DNA of 64,000 nt from the NCBI RefSeq assembly GCF_003688935.1, contig NZ_REGE01000001.1, forward strand, positions 62,001 through 126,000, given 5' to 3'. Under the pieces are notes generated by a model. The model searched no databases. It had not been told where the DNA came from and was given only the letters and a program-made list of their open reading frames with translations. Position 1 is the stretch's first letter; each line of letters starts with the position of its first letter. Source of the DNA: Corynebacterium macginleyi. GTDB taxonomy: Bacteria > Actinomycetota > Actinomycetes > Mycobacteriales > Mycobacteriaceae. Shown here in pieces: positions 46,766-55,243 of this stretch. The position numbers and the translations under genes are program-made.

Positions 46766-47992
46766 CTACCGATAACGCTCCGGAACATTGGCCTGGCCCA
46801 AGGTGAGCATAAGGCGATTAGCCCAGTTGAAGAAGGAGGATGCATAAATGATATCCACGATGGACTGATCGTCGAATCCGGAATCGCGCAGCTCAGCGCA
46901 AAGCGCAGCGTCAAAGCTTATCGGCGATGAAGTCAGCGCCAGAGCAGCGCGGCGAATGAGATCCCATTCTCCAGAACCAAGATCCGCTGTGACGCCCTCT
47001 GCAAGAAGGCGATCCACTATTTCCCTCTCCCCGCCTTCTTTCACGCACCGCGCCTGGTGCACGGATGCGCAGTAAACGCACCCATTGAAACGCGAAACAA
47101 CGGTAGCGGCAAGTTCCCTATCCGCGCGCGACAATCCTCCTTCGGTGTTGTAGAAAATATCCAAGTCCGTCAGGGTACGCGCCTGCAGGGCGGCGGGATC
47201 TCGGGCGAGAACACGGAAATACTCGGAGTCAATGCGCTCAGGCTTGATGAGCGCGTCCATATGCGCAGGGGTGAAGTCCTCTTTGGGAAGCGGCGCCACC
47301 CACGGCAGCCAACCGAGTGAGTGATTAACAAAGTGGTCTGGGATTACTCCATCGGGCTGAAGAGTATTCTCGGTTGCTTCCCAGTCAGGCTGGATTTCGC
47401 CGGTAGCCCGGCGCGCTTCCAAGACAGTCGGAGCCTGCCCCGACAGGACGCTCAGCCCGTGGGCCACGCGGAGTTGAAATGCGAGGAATGAAACGAGCTG
47501 GGAAAGGCTCACGATATCGGTGGCAGACCACCCAGCGGCATCAAGATGACCAATGGCCTGCGGGGACGCGTTCTTGGGATGGAAAGACAAGAGATGCGCC
47601 CATTCACATGCAGCGGATAAGCGCTTCCCTAATGCTCCTTCGGAGTCTTGGGCTTCGCCAGCCGCATTTTCGCCGAAGACGAGAAAATCTGCATCTTGGT
47701 ACGGCCCCGTCGATGCCCCGCGCCGGGCCGCGGCGCGAACTGCGGCTACAAGCGGCTCGCTTGCTTCATCGCTGAGCAGGTCAAAATAGAATGTTGCCGC
47801 GGGCGCATGATTGATGGCCGCGGTAAAGGCAGCAATCGCATAGCGTTCGACATAAGAAAAGGTGCCAGGGTCCTCCGGTTCGAGCAATGCACTAAAGCTC
47901 AATTGGGCATTGTCTTGGGCTTGCGGGCGTGCTGTGCGCAGGCGCTGTACTTCCTCAGAAGCACCGGAGAGTTCGTTGATAATATCTACCAT
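46766..47992 (-). CDS. CMD/AhpD-like fusion protein
   Basis: A 408-residue protein that joins two carboxymuconolactone-decarboxylase-like halves. The N-terminal half (about 1-190) lacks the catalytic cysteines (YVERYAIAAFTAAINHAP). The C-terminal half has the AhpD-type redox site CVYCASVHQARC near residue 308, within a peroxidase-like helical domain. Separate proteins of these two types (the Avi_7169 and Avi_7170 families in my recollection) accompany dipeptide-type ABC transporters elsewhere; here they are fused. The start at 47992 has GAAAGG 8 bases upstream, so the GTG at 48001 is rejected. It is the last gene of the ABC operon and may detoxify or transform the imported compound. Confidence 0.75.
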   Translation of the reverse strand: MVDIINELSGASEEVQRLRTARPQAQDNAQLSFSALLEPEDPGTFSYVERYAIAAFTAAINHAPAATFYFDLLSDEASEPLVAAVRAAARRGASTGPYQDADFLVFGENAAGEAQDSEGALGKRLSAACEWAHLLSFHPKNASPQAIGHLDAAGWSATDIVSLSQLVSFLAFQLRVAHGLSVLSGQAPTVLEARRATGEIQPDWEATENTLQPDGVIPDHFVNHSLGWLPWVAPLPKEDFTPAHMDALIKPERIDSEYFRVLARDPAALQARTLTDLDIFYNTEGGLSRADRELAATVVSRFNGCVYCASVHQARCVKEGGEREIVDRLLAEGVTADLGSGEWDLIRRAALALTSSPISFDAALCAELRDSGFDDQSIVDIIYASSFFNWANRLMLTLGQANVPERYR

Positions 47993-48044
47993 CGGTGTCA
48001 CCTTTCTATCGTTTGATTAAAGCAAATAGAGGGGCCTAGTTGGA

Positions 48045-49649
48045 CTACAGCCCTAAGTTTAGGTCGCCCGCGCGGTAGCGTGAGCCGGGAATGGCCGCAA
48101 TAAGTTCACGGGTATAGCCGGTTTCCGGATGTGCAAAAACCTCTGTGGTGCGGCCCGATTCCACCTGCTGCCCATGTGACAGCACGGATACCGTATCCGA
48201 AATCTGATTGACCACGGCCAAATCGTGCGAAATAAAGATATACGTCAGACCTAGTTCTTTTTGCAGCTCATCAAGTAGGCGAAGGATCTGCGCTTGCACT
48301 GTAACGTCAAGCGCCGAGACGGCTTCATCAAGGACCACCAGCTCTGGCTCGACGATCATGGCGCGGGCAATAGCTACGCGCTGTCGCTGCCCGCCGGATA
48401 GCTCCTTCGGCTTGCGGCCTGCCATCGCTGAATCAAGAGCAACCAAGTCCAAAAATTTCTGTGCCTTTTTATGGGCATCGCGCCGCGAAGCTCGCGTAAA
48501 GTTCCGGACCGGCTCAGCGATCGTTTCCCCAATGCTCAGGCGCGGATCGAGCGAACTAAAAGGATTTTGGTACACCAGTTGAATCTTTTGCCGCAGTTCC
48601 CGCCGGCGCTTTCCCTTCACACCGGTCAATTCCTCACCCGAGAGCCGAATGGTTCCTTCGGTGGGCTGAGAAAAAAGGGAGATAGCACGGCCGGTGGTGG
48701 TTTTACCCGAACCTGACTCACCTACAAGGGCGTGGATGGTACCTCGCGCAACCGTAAAACTTATATCGCGCACGGCATTAAAATCCCCGAACCGTTTGCT
48801 CAACCCTTCCACCTCCAATAAAGGCGTGGCCCCTTCGGTTGCGGTGCGGCGAGTGAGGGTGGGAGTGGACAATGAGGGGGCATCGGCAAGCAGGCGCTTA
48901 GAGTACTCATGCTGGGGCGCGGTTAACACATTGGCGGCCACTCCAGACTCGCGCACATGGCCCTTTTCCATCACCACGATGGAATTAGCGCGATCCCCGG
49001 CCACGGCAAGATCGTGGGTAATAAACAATATGCCCATAGTTAGTTCATCGCGCATATCATCCAGCAAATCCAGAATGATCTTCTGCACGGTGACATCGAG
49101 CGCCGAGGTGGGCTCATCCGCAATGATAAGTTCCGGTTCCAATGCTACGGCCGCGGCAATCAACGCACGCTGCTTCATACCACCGGAAAGTTCATGGGGA
49201 TACTGGCCGTAGCGGCGCTCAGGATCATCGATGCCGACGCGTTCTAAAAGCTCCACCGCGCGCTGCCGACGCGAGCGTTTAGTGCCCTGCGAACGCACGG
49301 CCATTCCTTCTTCCACCGCGGCACCGATGGTTTTTAGGGGGTTCAGGGAATTATCGGGATCCTGCGGGATCAAAGCGATGCGACGACCACGCAATCTACG
49401 CCACTGTTTCTGCGAAAATTGCGTGACATCGCGGCCATCGAAAGAAATGGAACCGGATACGATGGAGGCATTTTCCGGCAACAGACCAATGGCTGCCATT
49501 GCGGAGGTGGACTTACCGGAACCAGATTCGCCGACAATGGCGGTCATTTCCCCGGCATTTACCTCAAGGTTAATGCCGCTGGTGGCCTGAAACTCGCCTT
49601 TGTCTGTGCGATAGGTAATGGACAGATCTTTTACGCTTAGAAGAGACAT
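48045..49649 (-). CDS. Dipeptide-type ABC transporter, two fused ATPase domains
   Basis: A 534-residue fused pair of ABC ATPases of the dipeptide/oligopeptide/nickel type. First domain: Walker A GESGSGKST, signature LSGGMKQRALIA. Second domain: Walker A VGESGSGKTT, signature LSGGQRQRVAIA. Both domains carry the oligopeptide-type tail. Each domain would normally be a separate DppD/DppF subunit. The ATG overlaps the TAA stop of the permease (TAATG). It powers the importer whose other parts lie upstream. Confidence 0.92.
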   Translation of the reverse strand: MSLLSVKDLSITYRTDKGEFQATSGINLEVNAGEMTAIVGESGSGKSTSAMAAIGLLPENASIVSGSISFDGRDVTQFSQKQWRRLRGRRIALIPQDPDNSLNPLKTIGAAVEEGMAVRSQGTKRSRRQRAVELLERVGIDDPERRYGQYPHELSGGMKQRALIAAAVALEPELIIADEPTSALDVTVQKIILDLLDDMRDELTMGILFITHDLAVAGDRANSIVVMEKGHVRESGVAANVLTAPQHEYSKRLLADAPSLSTPTLTRRTATEGATPLLEVEGLSKRFGDFNAVRDISFTVARGTIHALVGESGSGKTTTGRAISLFSQPTEGTIRLSGEELTGVKGKRRRELRQKIQLVYQNPFSSLDPRLSIGETIAEPVRNFTRASRRDAHKKAQKFLDLVALDSAMAGRKPKELSGGQRQRVAIARAMIVEPELVVLDEAVSALDVTVQAQILRLLDELQKELGLTYIFISHDLAVVNQISDTVSVLSHGQQVESGRTTEVFAHPETGYTRELIAAIPGSRYRAGDLNLGL

Positions 49650-50461
49650 TAGGCAGCCTTTCGCAGTGTCTGGCTTAAGTGATTAGCCGCAAGTACTACG
49701 GCGACGATGACGGCGCCGGGGGCCAAGGTTAGCCAGCCGGCGGTGGCGATATAATCACGTGATTCCGAAATCAATAGCCCCCATTCCGGCGTAGGTGGCG
49801 GAGTGCCATAACCCAAAAATCCCAGGGTTGCCAGCTGCAGAATGGCTAGGCCAAACTGCAATGCCGCGAGTGCAAAAACTGCGGTCAAGGAGTTAGGCAA
49901 AATATGGCGAGTAAGCACGTGGAAAGGCGTGCCACCCGAGCCATAGGCCGCCTCCACAAAGTCCGATTCGGCCACGCTCAATACCTGCGAGCGGGCCAAG
50001 CGGGCAAAAGTGGCAACAGAAGTGATACCGACAGCAATAGCGGCGTTAAAGGTGCCATGCCCCAAAACAATGATGACAGATAGCGATAGCAGCAGGCCCG
50101 GAATGGATAGGAGCACATCCACAACGCGCATAATGACCGCATCCACCCAGCCTTTCTGTACGCCGGCAATAATGCCAAGCACCGTCCCTACGCTAAGACC
50201 GAAGAGCACCGCAATGAGGGCGCCGAGCAGGGATTGGCGTGCGCCGTAGATAACGCGAGTATAGAGATCGCGTCCAACGGCATCGGTACCAAACCAGTGT
50301 TGCGAGCTGGGAGCCAATAGTGCCTGTGTATCGCCGCCCTGGTTAGGATCTTGGGCGGCAAAAAGATGCGGAAATAGCGCACATACAACAGCGATAGCTA
50401 ATACCACTACGGAAATTACGGAACCGGGAGAGGTTAGGAGTTTCTTCGTCTTCAAATTCAT
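49649..50461 (-). CDS. ABC transporter permease (DppC type)
   Basis: A 270-residue inner-membrane permease of the oligopeptide ABC family, with an N-terminal cytosolic part and about six transmembrane segments. The coupling-loop motif FVEAAYGSGGTPFHVLTRHILP (EAAxxxG) is near residues 165-187. It pairs with the next permease. The TAA stop overlaps the ATPase start. Confidence 0.92.
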   Translation of the reverse strand: MNLKTKKLLTSPGSVISVVVLAIAVVCALFPHLFAAQDPNQGGDTQALLAPSSQHWFGTDAVGRDLYTRVIYGARQSLLGALIAVLFGLSVGTVLGIIAGVQKGWVDAVIMRVVDVLLSIPGLLLSLSVIIVLGHGTFNAAIAVGITSVATFARLARSQVLSVAESDFVEAAYGSGGTPFHVLTRHILPNSLTAVFALAALQFGLAILQLATLGFLGYGTPPPTPEWGLLISESRDYIATAGWLTLAPGAVIVAVVLAANHLSQTLRKAA

Positions 50462-50463
50462 GC

Positions 50464-51489
50464 TTAAGCCTTCTTTTCATCCGCTTTACGGGCCGCGTGT
50501 TGCACCCCAACGTGGTAAGTGGCATGCGAGGTTGCGACGGAAGCGGCACTACCCTTATCCCGGGCACGCAGGCGAACGTCCAGAACTGGGTAAAGCAAGT
50601 CCACCACAAGGTTGATGAGGACAAATATGGTAGCCGCCAGCACCACGATGGCGAGTAGCACCGAGGTATCGCGATTTGCTACAGCGTCCACGGTCAGCGC
50701 ACCGATACCGTGGCGCGCGAAGACGGCCTCCGTCACCACAGAACCGCCCACCAGCTCGCCGAAGGTTAGACCAGCCATGGTAAGTGCCGGCAGGATGGCG
50801 TTGCGCAAGACATTGCGCCATAACAGCCAAGCTTCGCTGGCCCCCTTTGCGCGTACTACCTGTACAAATGACATATCCATCACCTCATCGATAGAGCGCA
50901 TCAGCACCTGGGCCAACGGCGCGGAGACGAAAAGACCCAAGGTAATAACCGGCAAAACGAGCCCCTGCGCTGTAGAAGCATTAATGACTGGAACCCACCC
51001 CAACGCGAAGGAAAATACTTGAATCAAGATGATGCCTACCCAAAACGTTGGGGCCGAGCCCAATACGGAAGGCAGGCCGCGAAAGAAACCGCGCAACCGC
51101 ACCAGGGGGCCAAAGGTAGCGGCAATTGCGATGACAAAAGCCAGAACCAGACCAAATAAGAAGGCAAGCAACGCCAGGGCGAGGGTAGACGGCAGGGCAT
51201 CAGCAAGCATGTCTGCCACTGGCGTACCAGTGGCCACGGAGAAGCCAAAATCACCGGTGATAAACCCGCTTAGAGCATTCATATAACGGTTAACAAGCGG
51301 CTCATCGGCCCCGTAAACCTCTCGAATGGTGGCGAGCTGCTCAGGTGTAAGCCCCAAGTTGGGGTTGTCGTAGCGGGAGGCGACGGCATCTCCGGGAAGC
51401 GCCGTAAGCAGGATAAATGCCACGGTAAACGTGGCCCAGATGACCACAACGGCTTGACCTATTCGCAGCACAATCGATGTTGAACTCAT
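50464..51489 (-). CDS. ABC transporter permease (DppB type)
   Basis: A 341-residue permease of the same family with about six transmembrane segments. The DppB N-terminus SIVLRIGQAVVVIWATFTVAF is typical, and the coupling loop is VVRAKGASEAWLLWRNVLRN. The C-terminal tail of about 30 residues after the last segment is longer than usual and basic. Two bases separate its stop from the next permease's start. Confidence 0.92.
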   Translation of the reverse strand: MSSTSIVLRIGQAVVVIWATFTVAFILLTALPGDAVASRYDNPNLGLTPEQLATIREVYGADEPLVNRYMNALSGFITGDFGFSVATGTPVADMLADALPSTLALALLAFLFGLVLAFVIAIAATFGPLVRLRGFFRGLPSVLGSAPTFWVGIILIQVFSFALGWVPVINASTAQGLVLPVITLGLFVSAPLAQVLMRSIDEVMDMSFVQVVRAKGASEAWLLWRNVLRNAILPALTMAGLTFGELVGGSVVTEAVFARHGIGALTVDAVANRDTSVLLAIVVLAATIFVLINLVVDLLYPVLDVRLRARDKGSAASVATSHATYHVGVQHAARKADEKKA

Positions 51490-51492
51490 GTT

Positions 51493-53148
51493 TTATTCCT
51501 GCCCTTCTTCCTCTTTTATCTCGACCGCATAAAAAGAAGGGCGCCCGATGGCTTCGGTTGTAAGTCCCTCCACATAGGGCTGGAAGCCATAAACTTGTGG
51601 TTCCTCAAAGAGCGGCAGAATATAGGCCTGCTTCGAAAGGTAATCCTGCATCCGGCCGCTCATTTCGAGGCGTTCTTTTTCGCCCTTTAAGGAGAAATGC
51701 TCCTCCACCATGTCCTGCAGCTTGGGGTCACCGAAGGAATCGGTTCTTTCGTCATAATTGAGGAAGGAATTGCGACCCTTTCCGTTGATCCAGGTAGCCA
51801 AGGTATCCACGTTGGCTCGCCCAACCATGGAGTGGCGGACCTGTACAGAATCTTGGTCCTTCATGGCTTTATCCTGTGCAGTCCGGTCTCCCGGATAGAG
51901 GTTGGCTTCAACCCCGATATTTTTCAGCATCTCTTGGACCTTGGTAAACATCTCGCGGGAACGAGGCTGCGGGACGGACTCATTGAATGTCAGAGAAAAG
52001 CGCTCGCCATCTTTCACGCGGATGCCATCCTCGCCTGGAATCCAGCCGGCTTCATCGAGTAATCGCCGGGATGTATCCGGGTCAAAGGCATAATTGTCGG
52101 ATTGATCCTTAAAGCCTACGGCGGTGCGAGCAAGGATCGATGAACCCTTGGGATAAGAATCCGAATACAAGGTGCTCAGGATATTATCGCGGTCGATGGC
52201 ATGAATCAGTGCTTGGCGTACGCGCTTATCTGCCAATAGCGGGTGCCGGAAGTGGAAGTGGTAGCTATTATTCACACCCCGGGTTGGCGCAGCTAGGACC
52301 TGAAGGTTCTTATCTTTCAAGTGCTTTTCATCGGGGGCTTCGATCTGGCGGGCAATATCGGATTGACGAGCCACGAGAGACCCCACGCGCACGGAATCTT
52401 CTGCCGCCAGCACCACATTGATGCCCTCAATTTCTGCAGGGCCTTGGTGGTCTTTCCGGGCGGGCGGCGCCCAGTCATAGTCCTTGCGCGCCTTTAGCAC
52501 CAACTTGGTGCCCATATGCTCTTCCTCAATAACAAAGGGCCCCGAACCAGAAATATCAGTAGCGCGGCCAGGTGAAAAGCCCGTGTCATCCAAGTCCAAC
52601 GTGTCGTTAGACAACAAGGCCTGATTCATTACGGACGTGGATTGCGGGAAACCTGGGGACGGCTCGCTGAAGTAAAACTTCACCGTGTAGTCATCAATGA
52701 CCTCGGATTTCACGTAATTGGGAAGCTGCTCTGACGGGGTTAGCATGCGGGAATCATCACCATTGGCATACAGGTCATAATTCTTTTTCACGTTTGCTGC
52801 ATCCAGCACGGAACCATCGGAATAGGTCACGCCTTTACGAATATGGAAAGTAAATTCCGTGTCATCCGCATTGGTGTCAGGCAGCTCCTCCGCAATCCAT
52901 GGGTGAAGCTCCAAAGTTTCTGGGTCCTGCCAGAGAAGGCGGTCTGCAATGTTATTGAGCACGCCTCCGTTGGGATAATAGCCTCCCGCCGGTGGATAGA
53001 GGTTATTGAACATATTTGGCTCGGCATAGGTCACCATGCCATCTTCGGCCGCGCGGGTAGTATTCGCGCAAGAACTTAGCGTTACAACAAGCGCGGTGCT
53101 GGCAACCACCGCGGCGAGAGGCTTAAAAAGCCGATGTAGATACTTCAT
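51493..53148 (-). CDS. ABC transporter substrate-binding lipoprotein (SBP_bac_5)
   Basis: A 551-residue exported binding protein of the oligopeptide class. A signal sequence ends in the lipobox L-S-S-C (Cys27 from this start). SBP_bac_5 features such as EFTFHIRKGVTYSDG and VRQALIHAIDRDNI are visible. It resembles a sub-family of substrate-binding proteins (KPN_01854-like in my recollection) linked to CMD/peroxidase-like genes. An in-frame TTG at 53160 is alternative, but its AGGA is too close. Its promoter is the divergent McbR-type operator region, and the ligand is unknown. Confidence 0.87.
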   Translation of the reverse strand: MKYLHRLFKPLAAVVASTALVVTLSSCANTTRAAEDGMVTYAEPNMFNNLYPPAGGYYPNGGVLNNIADRLLWQDPETLELHPWIAEELPDTNADDTEFTFHIRKGVTYSDGSVLDAANVKKNYDLYANGDDSRMLTPSEQLPNYVKSEVIDDYTVKFYFSEPSPGFPQSTSVMNQALLSNDTLDLDDTGFSPGRATDISGSGPFVIEEEHMGTKLVLKARKDYDWAPPARKDHQGPAEIEGINVVLAAEDSVRVGSLVARQSDIARQIEAPDEKHLKDKNLQVLAAPTRGVNNSYHFHFRHPLLADKRVRQALIHAIDRDNILSTLYSDSYPKGSSILARTAVGFKDQSDNYAFDPDTSRRLLDEAGWIPGEDGIRVKDGERFSLTFNESVPQPRSREMFTKVQEMLKNIGVEANLYPGDRTAQDKAMKDQDSVQVRHSMVGRANVDTLATWINGKGRNSFLNYDERTDSFGDPKLQDMVEEHFSLKGEKERLEMSGRMQDYLSKQAYILPLFEEPQVYGFQPYVEGLTTEAIGRPSFYAVEIKEEEGQE

Positions 53149-53160
53149 AAGGGAGGTCAA

Positions 53161-53350
53161 TTCCTTAAAGGTTGAAGTTGGACCAGCCCATTAGAACACA
53201 CCGCCACCACAAAAACAAGACCGCATGGTCTACCCTCTAACCAGTACTCACCGGGGTTTTCTAATTTTATGGTAGACATCTTGGTCTACTTATCTAAAAC
53301 CGGAGTGTCTAATAAAACCGTCCAGGGTGCGGTGTGGCACGATAGGAGTT
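53161..53350. other. Divergent promoter region of the import cluster
   Basis: 190 bases between the substrate-binding protein and the FAD protein. They hold the perfect palindrome at 53272-53289, a half-site GTCTAC at 53228-53233, a possible -10 TAAAAT (53264-53269) for the minus strand, and TAATAA (53310-53315) for the plus strand. The operator thus sits around the -35 position of both. Confidence 0.6.
53272..53289. promoter_or_regulatory. McbR-type operator, perfect consensus
   Basis: GTAGACATCTTGGTCTAC is a perfect inverted repeat that contains TAGAC-N6-GTCTA, the consensus of the corynebacterial sulfur repressor McbR. It lies in the divergent promoter between the ABC substrate-binding protein gene and the FAD/NAD(P)-binding protein gene. 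Confidence 0.75.
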
Positions 53351-55222
53351 ATGGCTACTCCCGCAATCGCGATCGTCGGCATGGGACCACGCGGCATTTC
53401 CATCTTGGAACGCCTCACCGCCCGTATGGATGATTCCAGCTCCCCCCTTACCGTTCACCTCATTGACGAGGCCCAGCACGGCGCCGGCCGCGTCTGGGAA
53501 ACTGACCAAACCAAGACCTTGTGCATGAATACGCGCGTAGGCGCCGTTACGCTTTTTACCGAGCCCGGCGCGACGGTAAACGCCCCTGTGCTCGAGGGGC
53601 CGACGCAATACGAGTGGATCCAGCTGCTGCGCGGCGAGGGGGGTAAGGTCGCTGCTGCCAAGCGCGAGCTTTTTGCCCAGCACCCTGCCGCCCCGCACAT
53701 TGCTACCGAGTACCACGCGGAACTGGCCGCTATCCGCCCGGAGTCCAACCCCACACGCGCGCTATACGGCGAGTACCTGCGCTGGGTCTATGACGTGGTG
53801 TTAGCGCGCTTGCCCGAGAGCATTTCCACCGTCAGCCACCACCACCGCGTGGAGACCATCACCGCGATTGGTGAGGCGGATATCCTGCACCTGGACGATG
53901 GTTCGCAGGTGCGCGCCGATGCCACGGTCCTCGCCTATGGCTGGATAGCGCCGCGCTTTAATGATGAGGAGCAGCACCTGGCGGAGTCTGGGCTGCGGTG
54001 GATCGCACCGGGCAACCCCGTGGAACAAGACTACGCCGCCATTCCTGCTGGCGAAGACGTGTTAGTGCGCGGTCTTGGCATGGGCTTTTATGACATCATG
54101 GCGCTGACCACCATCGAGCGCGGCGGCAGGTTCATCGAGGATGCCACTACCCGCTCCGGCCTGCGCTACGAGGCGAGCGGGAAGGAGCCACATTTCATCG
54201 TCTCGTCCGGCCGCGGTTATCCCTTTCATCCCAAATCCGAGTACAACGAGCTGCCGCCCACGATGCCGCGGCGGCGGTTGCATGAGGTCATCTATAAGCT
54301 CCAGGGCACCGAGGACATCGACTTTGACGCCCAGGTTTGGCCCGCCATCGCGCGCGATAGCTACGAGGCGTATATCACCACGCTGGAACGGGTGAATCCA
54401 GCGGCGCTGCTCCGCCCGCGCGAAGAGATCTTCGCGGTCATCGATTCGACCGCGCCTGATGATCTCGGCGCCGCCCTTACTCCCCTGGTCACCCAGCCGT
54501 GGGATATGACCGAGCTGATGTACCAAGTTGCTGGTTTTATCGGCGATATTTCGGCGTTGACCGCTCACATTGCGGAGTGCCTGGCGGATGATATCCAGGA
54601 GGCTGCCGGTGGCCACGATTCGCCCATGAAGGCCGCGCTGTGGTCGCTGTCCCAGTCGCGCAAGCCCGCTTCCATCCTCGGCGCGGAAGGCCGCTATACC
54701 CGTGAGTCCCGCACGGGGCGCTACGCGCAGTTCATGTCCTTTGGGCAGATGGTGGGCTCGGGACCTCCGCTTTTCCGCGTACGCCAATTGCTCGCGCTTG
54801 TCGATGCTCACCTGGTCCGCTTCCTCGGCGATCACCCCAGCCTCGCGATCGAGTCAGGTCACGTCACCCTGACCTCTGGCCCGCGTTCGGCATCGGCGCC
54901 CACGCTTGTCGATGCCTTTATGCACAAACCCGATATCCGCGTCTCCGGCGATCCGCTCACCCGCGGATTGGTCGAGAATGGGCGGGTGCGCCCGTTTACT
55001 GATCACGGGCAGGCCACCGGATCCCCCGAAACCGATGGTGCCACGCGGCGCACCGTACATCCTGACGGCAGCCTAGATGAACGCCTGCATATCGTGGGCA
55101 TTCCCACCTATGCGCAGTGGCCGGATACGACAATTTCCCCCATGCCGGGCACGGATCCGCTCATGCTACAGGAAACAGATAAGACCGCCGGTTCTCTCTT
55201 AAAGGTGGTCGGCGGCCACTAA
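53351..55222 (+). CDS. FAD/NAD(P)-binding protein
   Basis: A 623-residue flavoprotein-like enzyme of the FAD-NAD(P)-binding family (PF13454 type). The Rossmann motif IAIVGMGPRGISILERL is at residues 6-22. A second nucleotide-binding segment is less clear (VLAYGWIAPRF near 195, VRGLGMGFYDIMALT near 240). It probably oxidises or hydroxylates a small molecule with NAD(P)H, and the substrate is unknown. GGAG lies 5 bases before the ATG at 53351; the upstream start at 53327 is rejected. It is divergent from the ABC operon and shares its operator, so it should be co-regulated. Confidence 0.82.
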   Translation: MATPAIAIVGMGPRGISILERLTARMDDSSSPLTVHLIDEAQHGAGRVWETDQTKTLCMNTRVGAVTLFTEPGATVNAPVLEGPTQYEWIQLLRGEGGKVAAAKRELFAQHPAAPHIATEYHAELAAIRPESNPTRALYGEYLRWVYDVVLARLPESISTVSHHHRVETITAIGEADILHLDDGSQVRADATVLAYGWIAPRFNDEEQHLAESGLRWIAPGNPVEQDYAAIPAGEDVLVRGLGMGFYDIMALTTIERGGRFIEDATTRSGLRYEASGKEPHFIVSSGRGYPFHPKSEYNELPPTMPRRRLHEVIYKLQGTEDIDFDAQVWPAIARDSYEAYITTLERVNPAALLRPREEIFAVIDSTAPDDLGAALTPLVTQPWDMTELMYQVAGFIGDISALTAHIAECLADDIQEAAGGHDSPMKAALWSLSQSRKPASILGAEGRYTRESRTGRYAQFMSFGQMVGSGPPLFRVRQLLALVDAHLVRFLGDHPSLAIESGHVTLTSGPRSASAPTLVDAFMHKPDIRVSGDPLTRGLVENGRVRPFTDHGQATGSPETDGATRRTVHPDGSLDERLHIVGIPTYAQWPDTTISPMPGTDPLMLQETDKTAGSLLKVVGGH

Positions 55223-55243
55223 GCACGCGTTTTAGAGCGCCTT

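Noticed and set aside
48045-53148. Nickel or dipeptide importer as the specific function
   Set aside because: The ATPases, permeases and binding protein fit the wider family, but no feature fixes nickel or peptide. The sulfur-type operator points elsewhere, so the ligand is left open.
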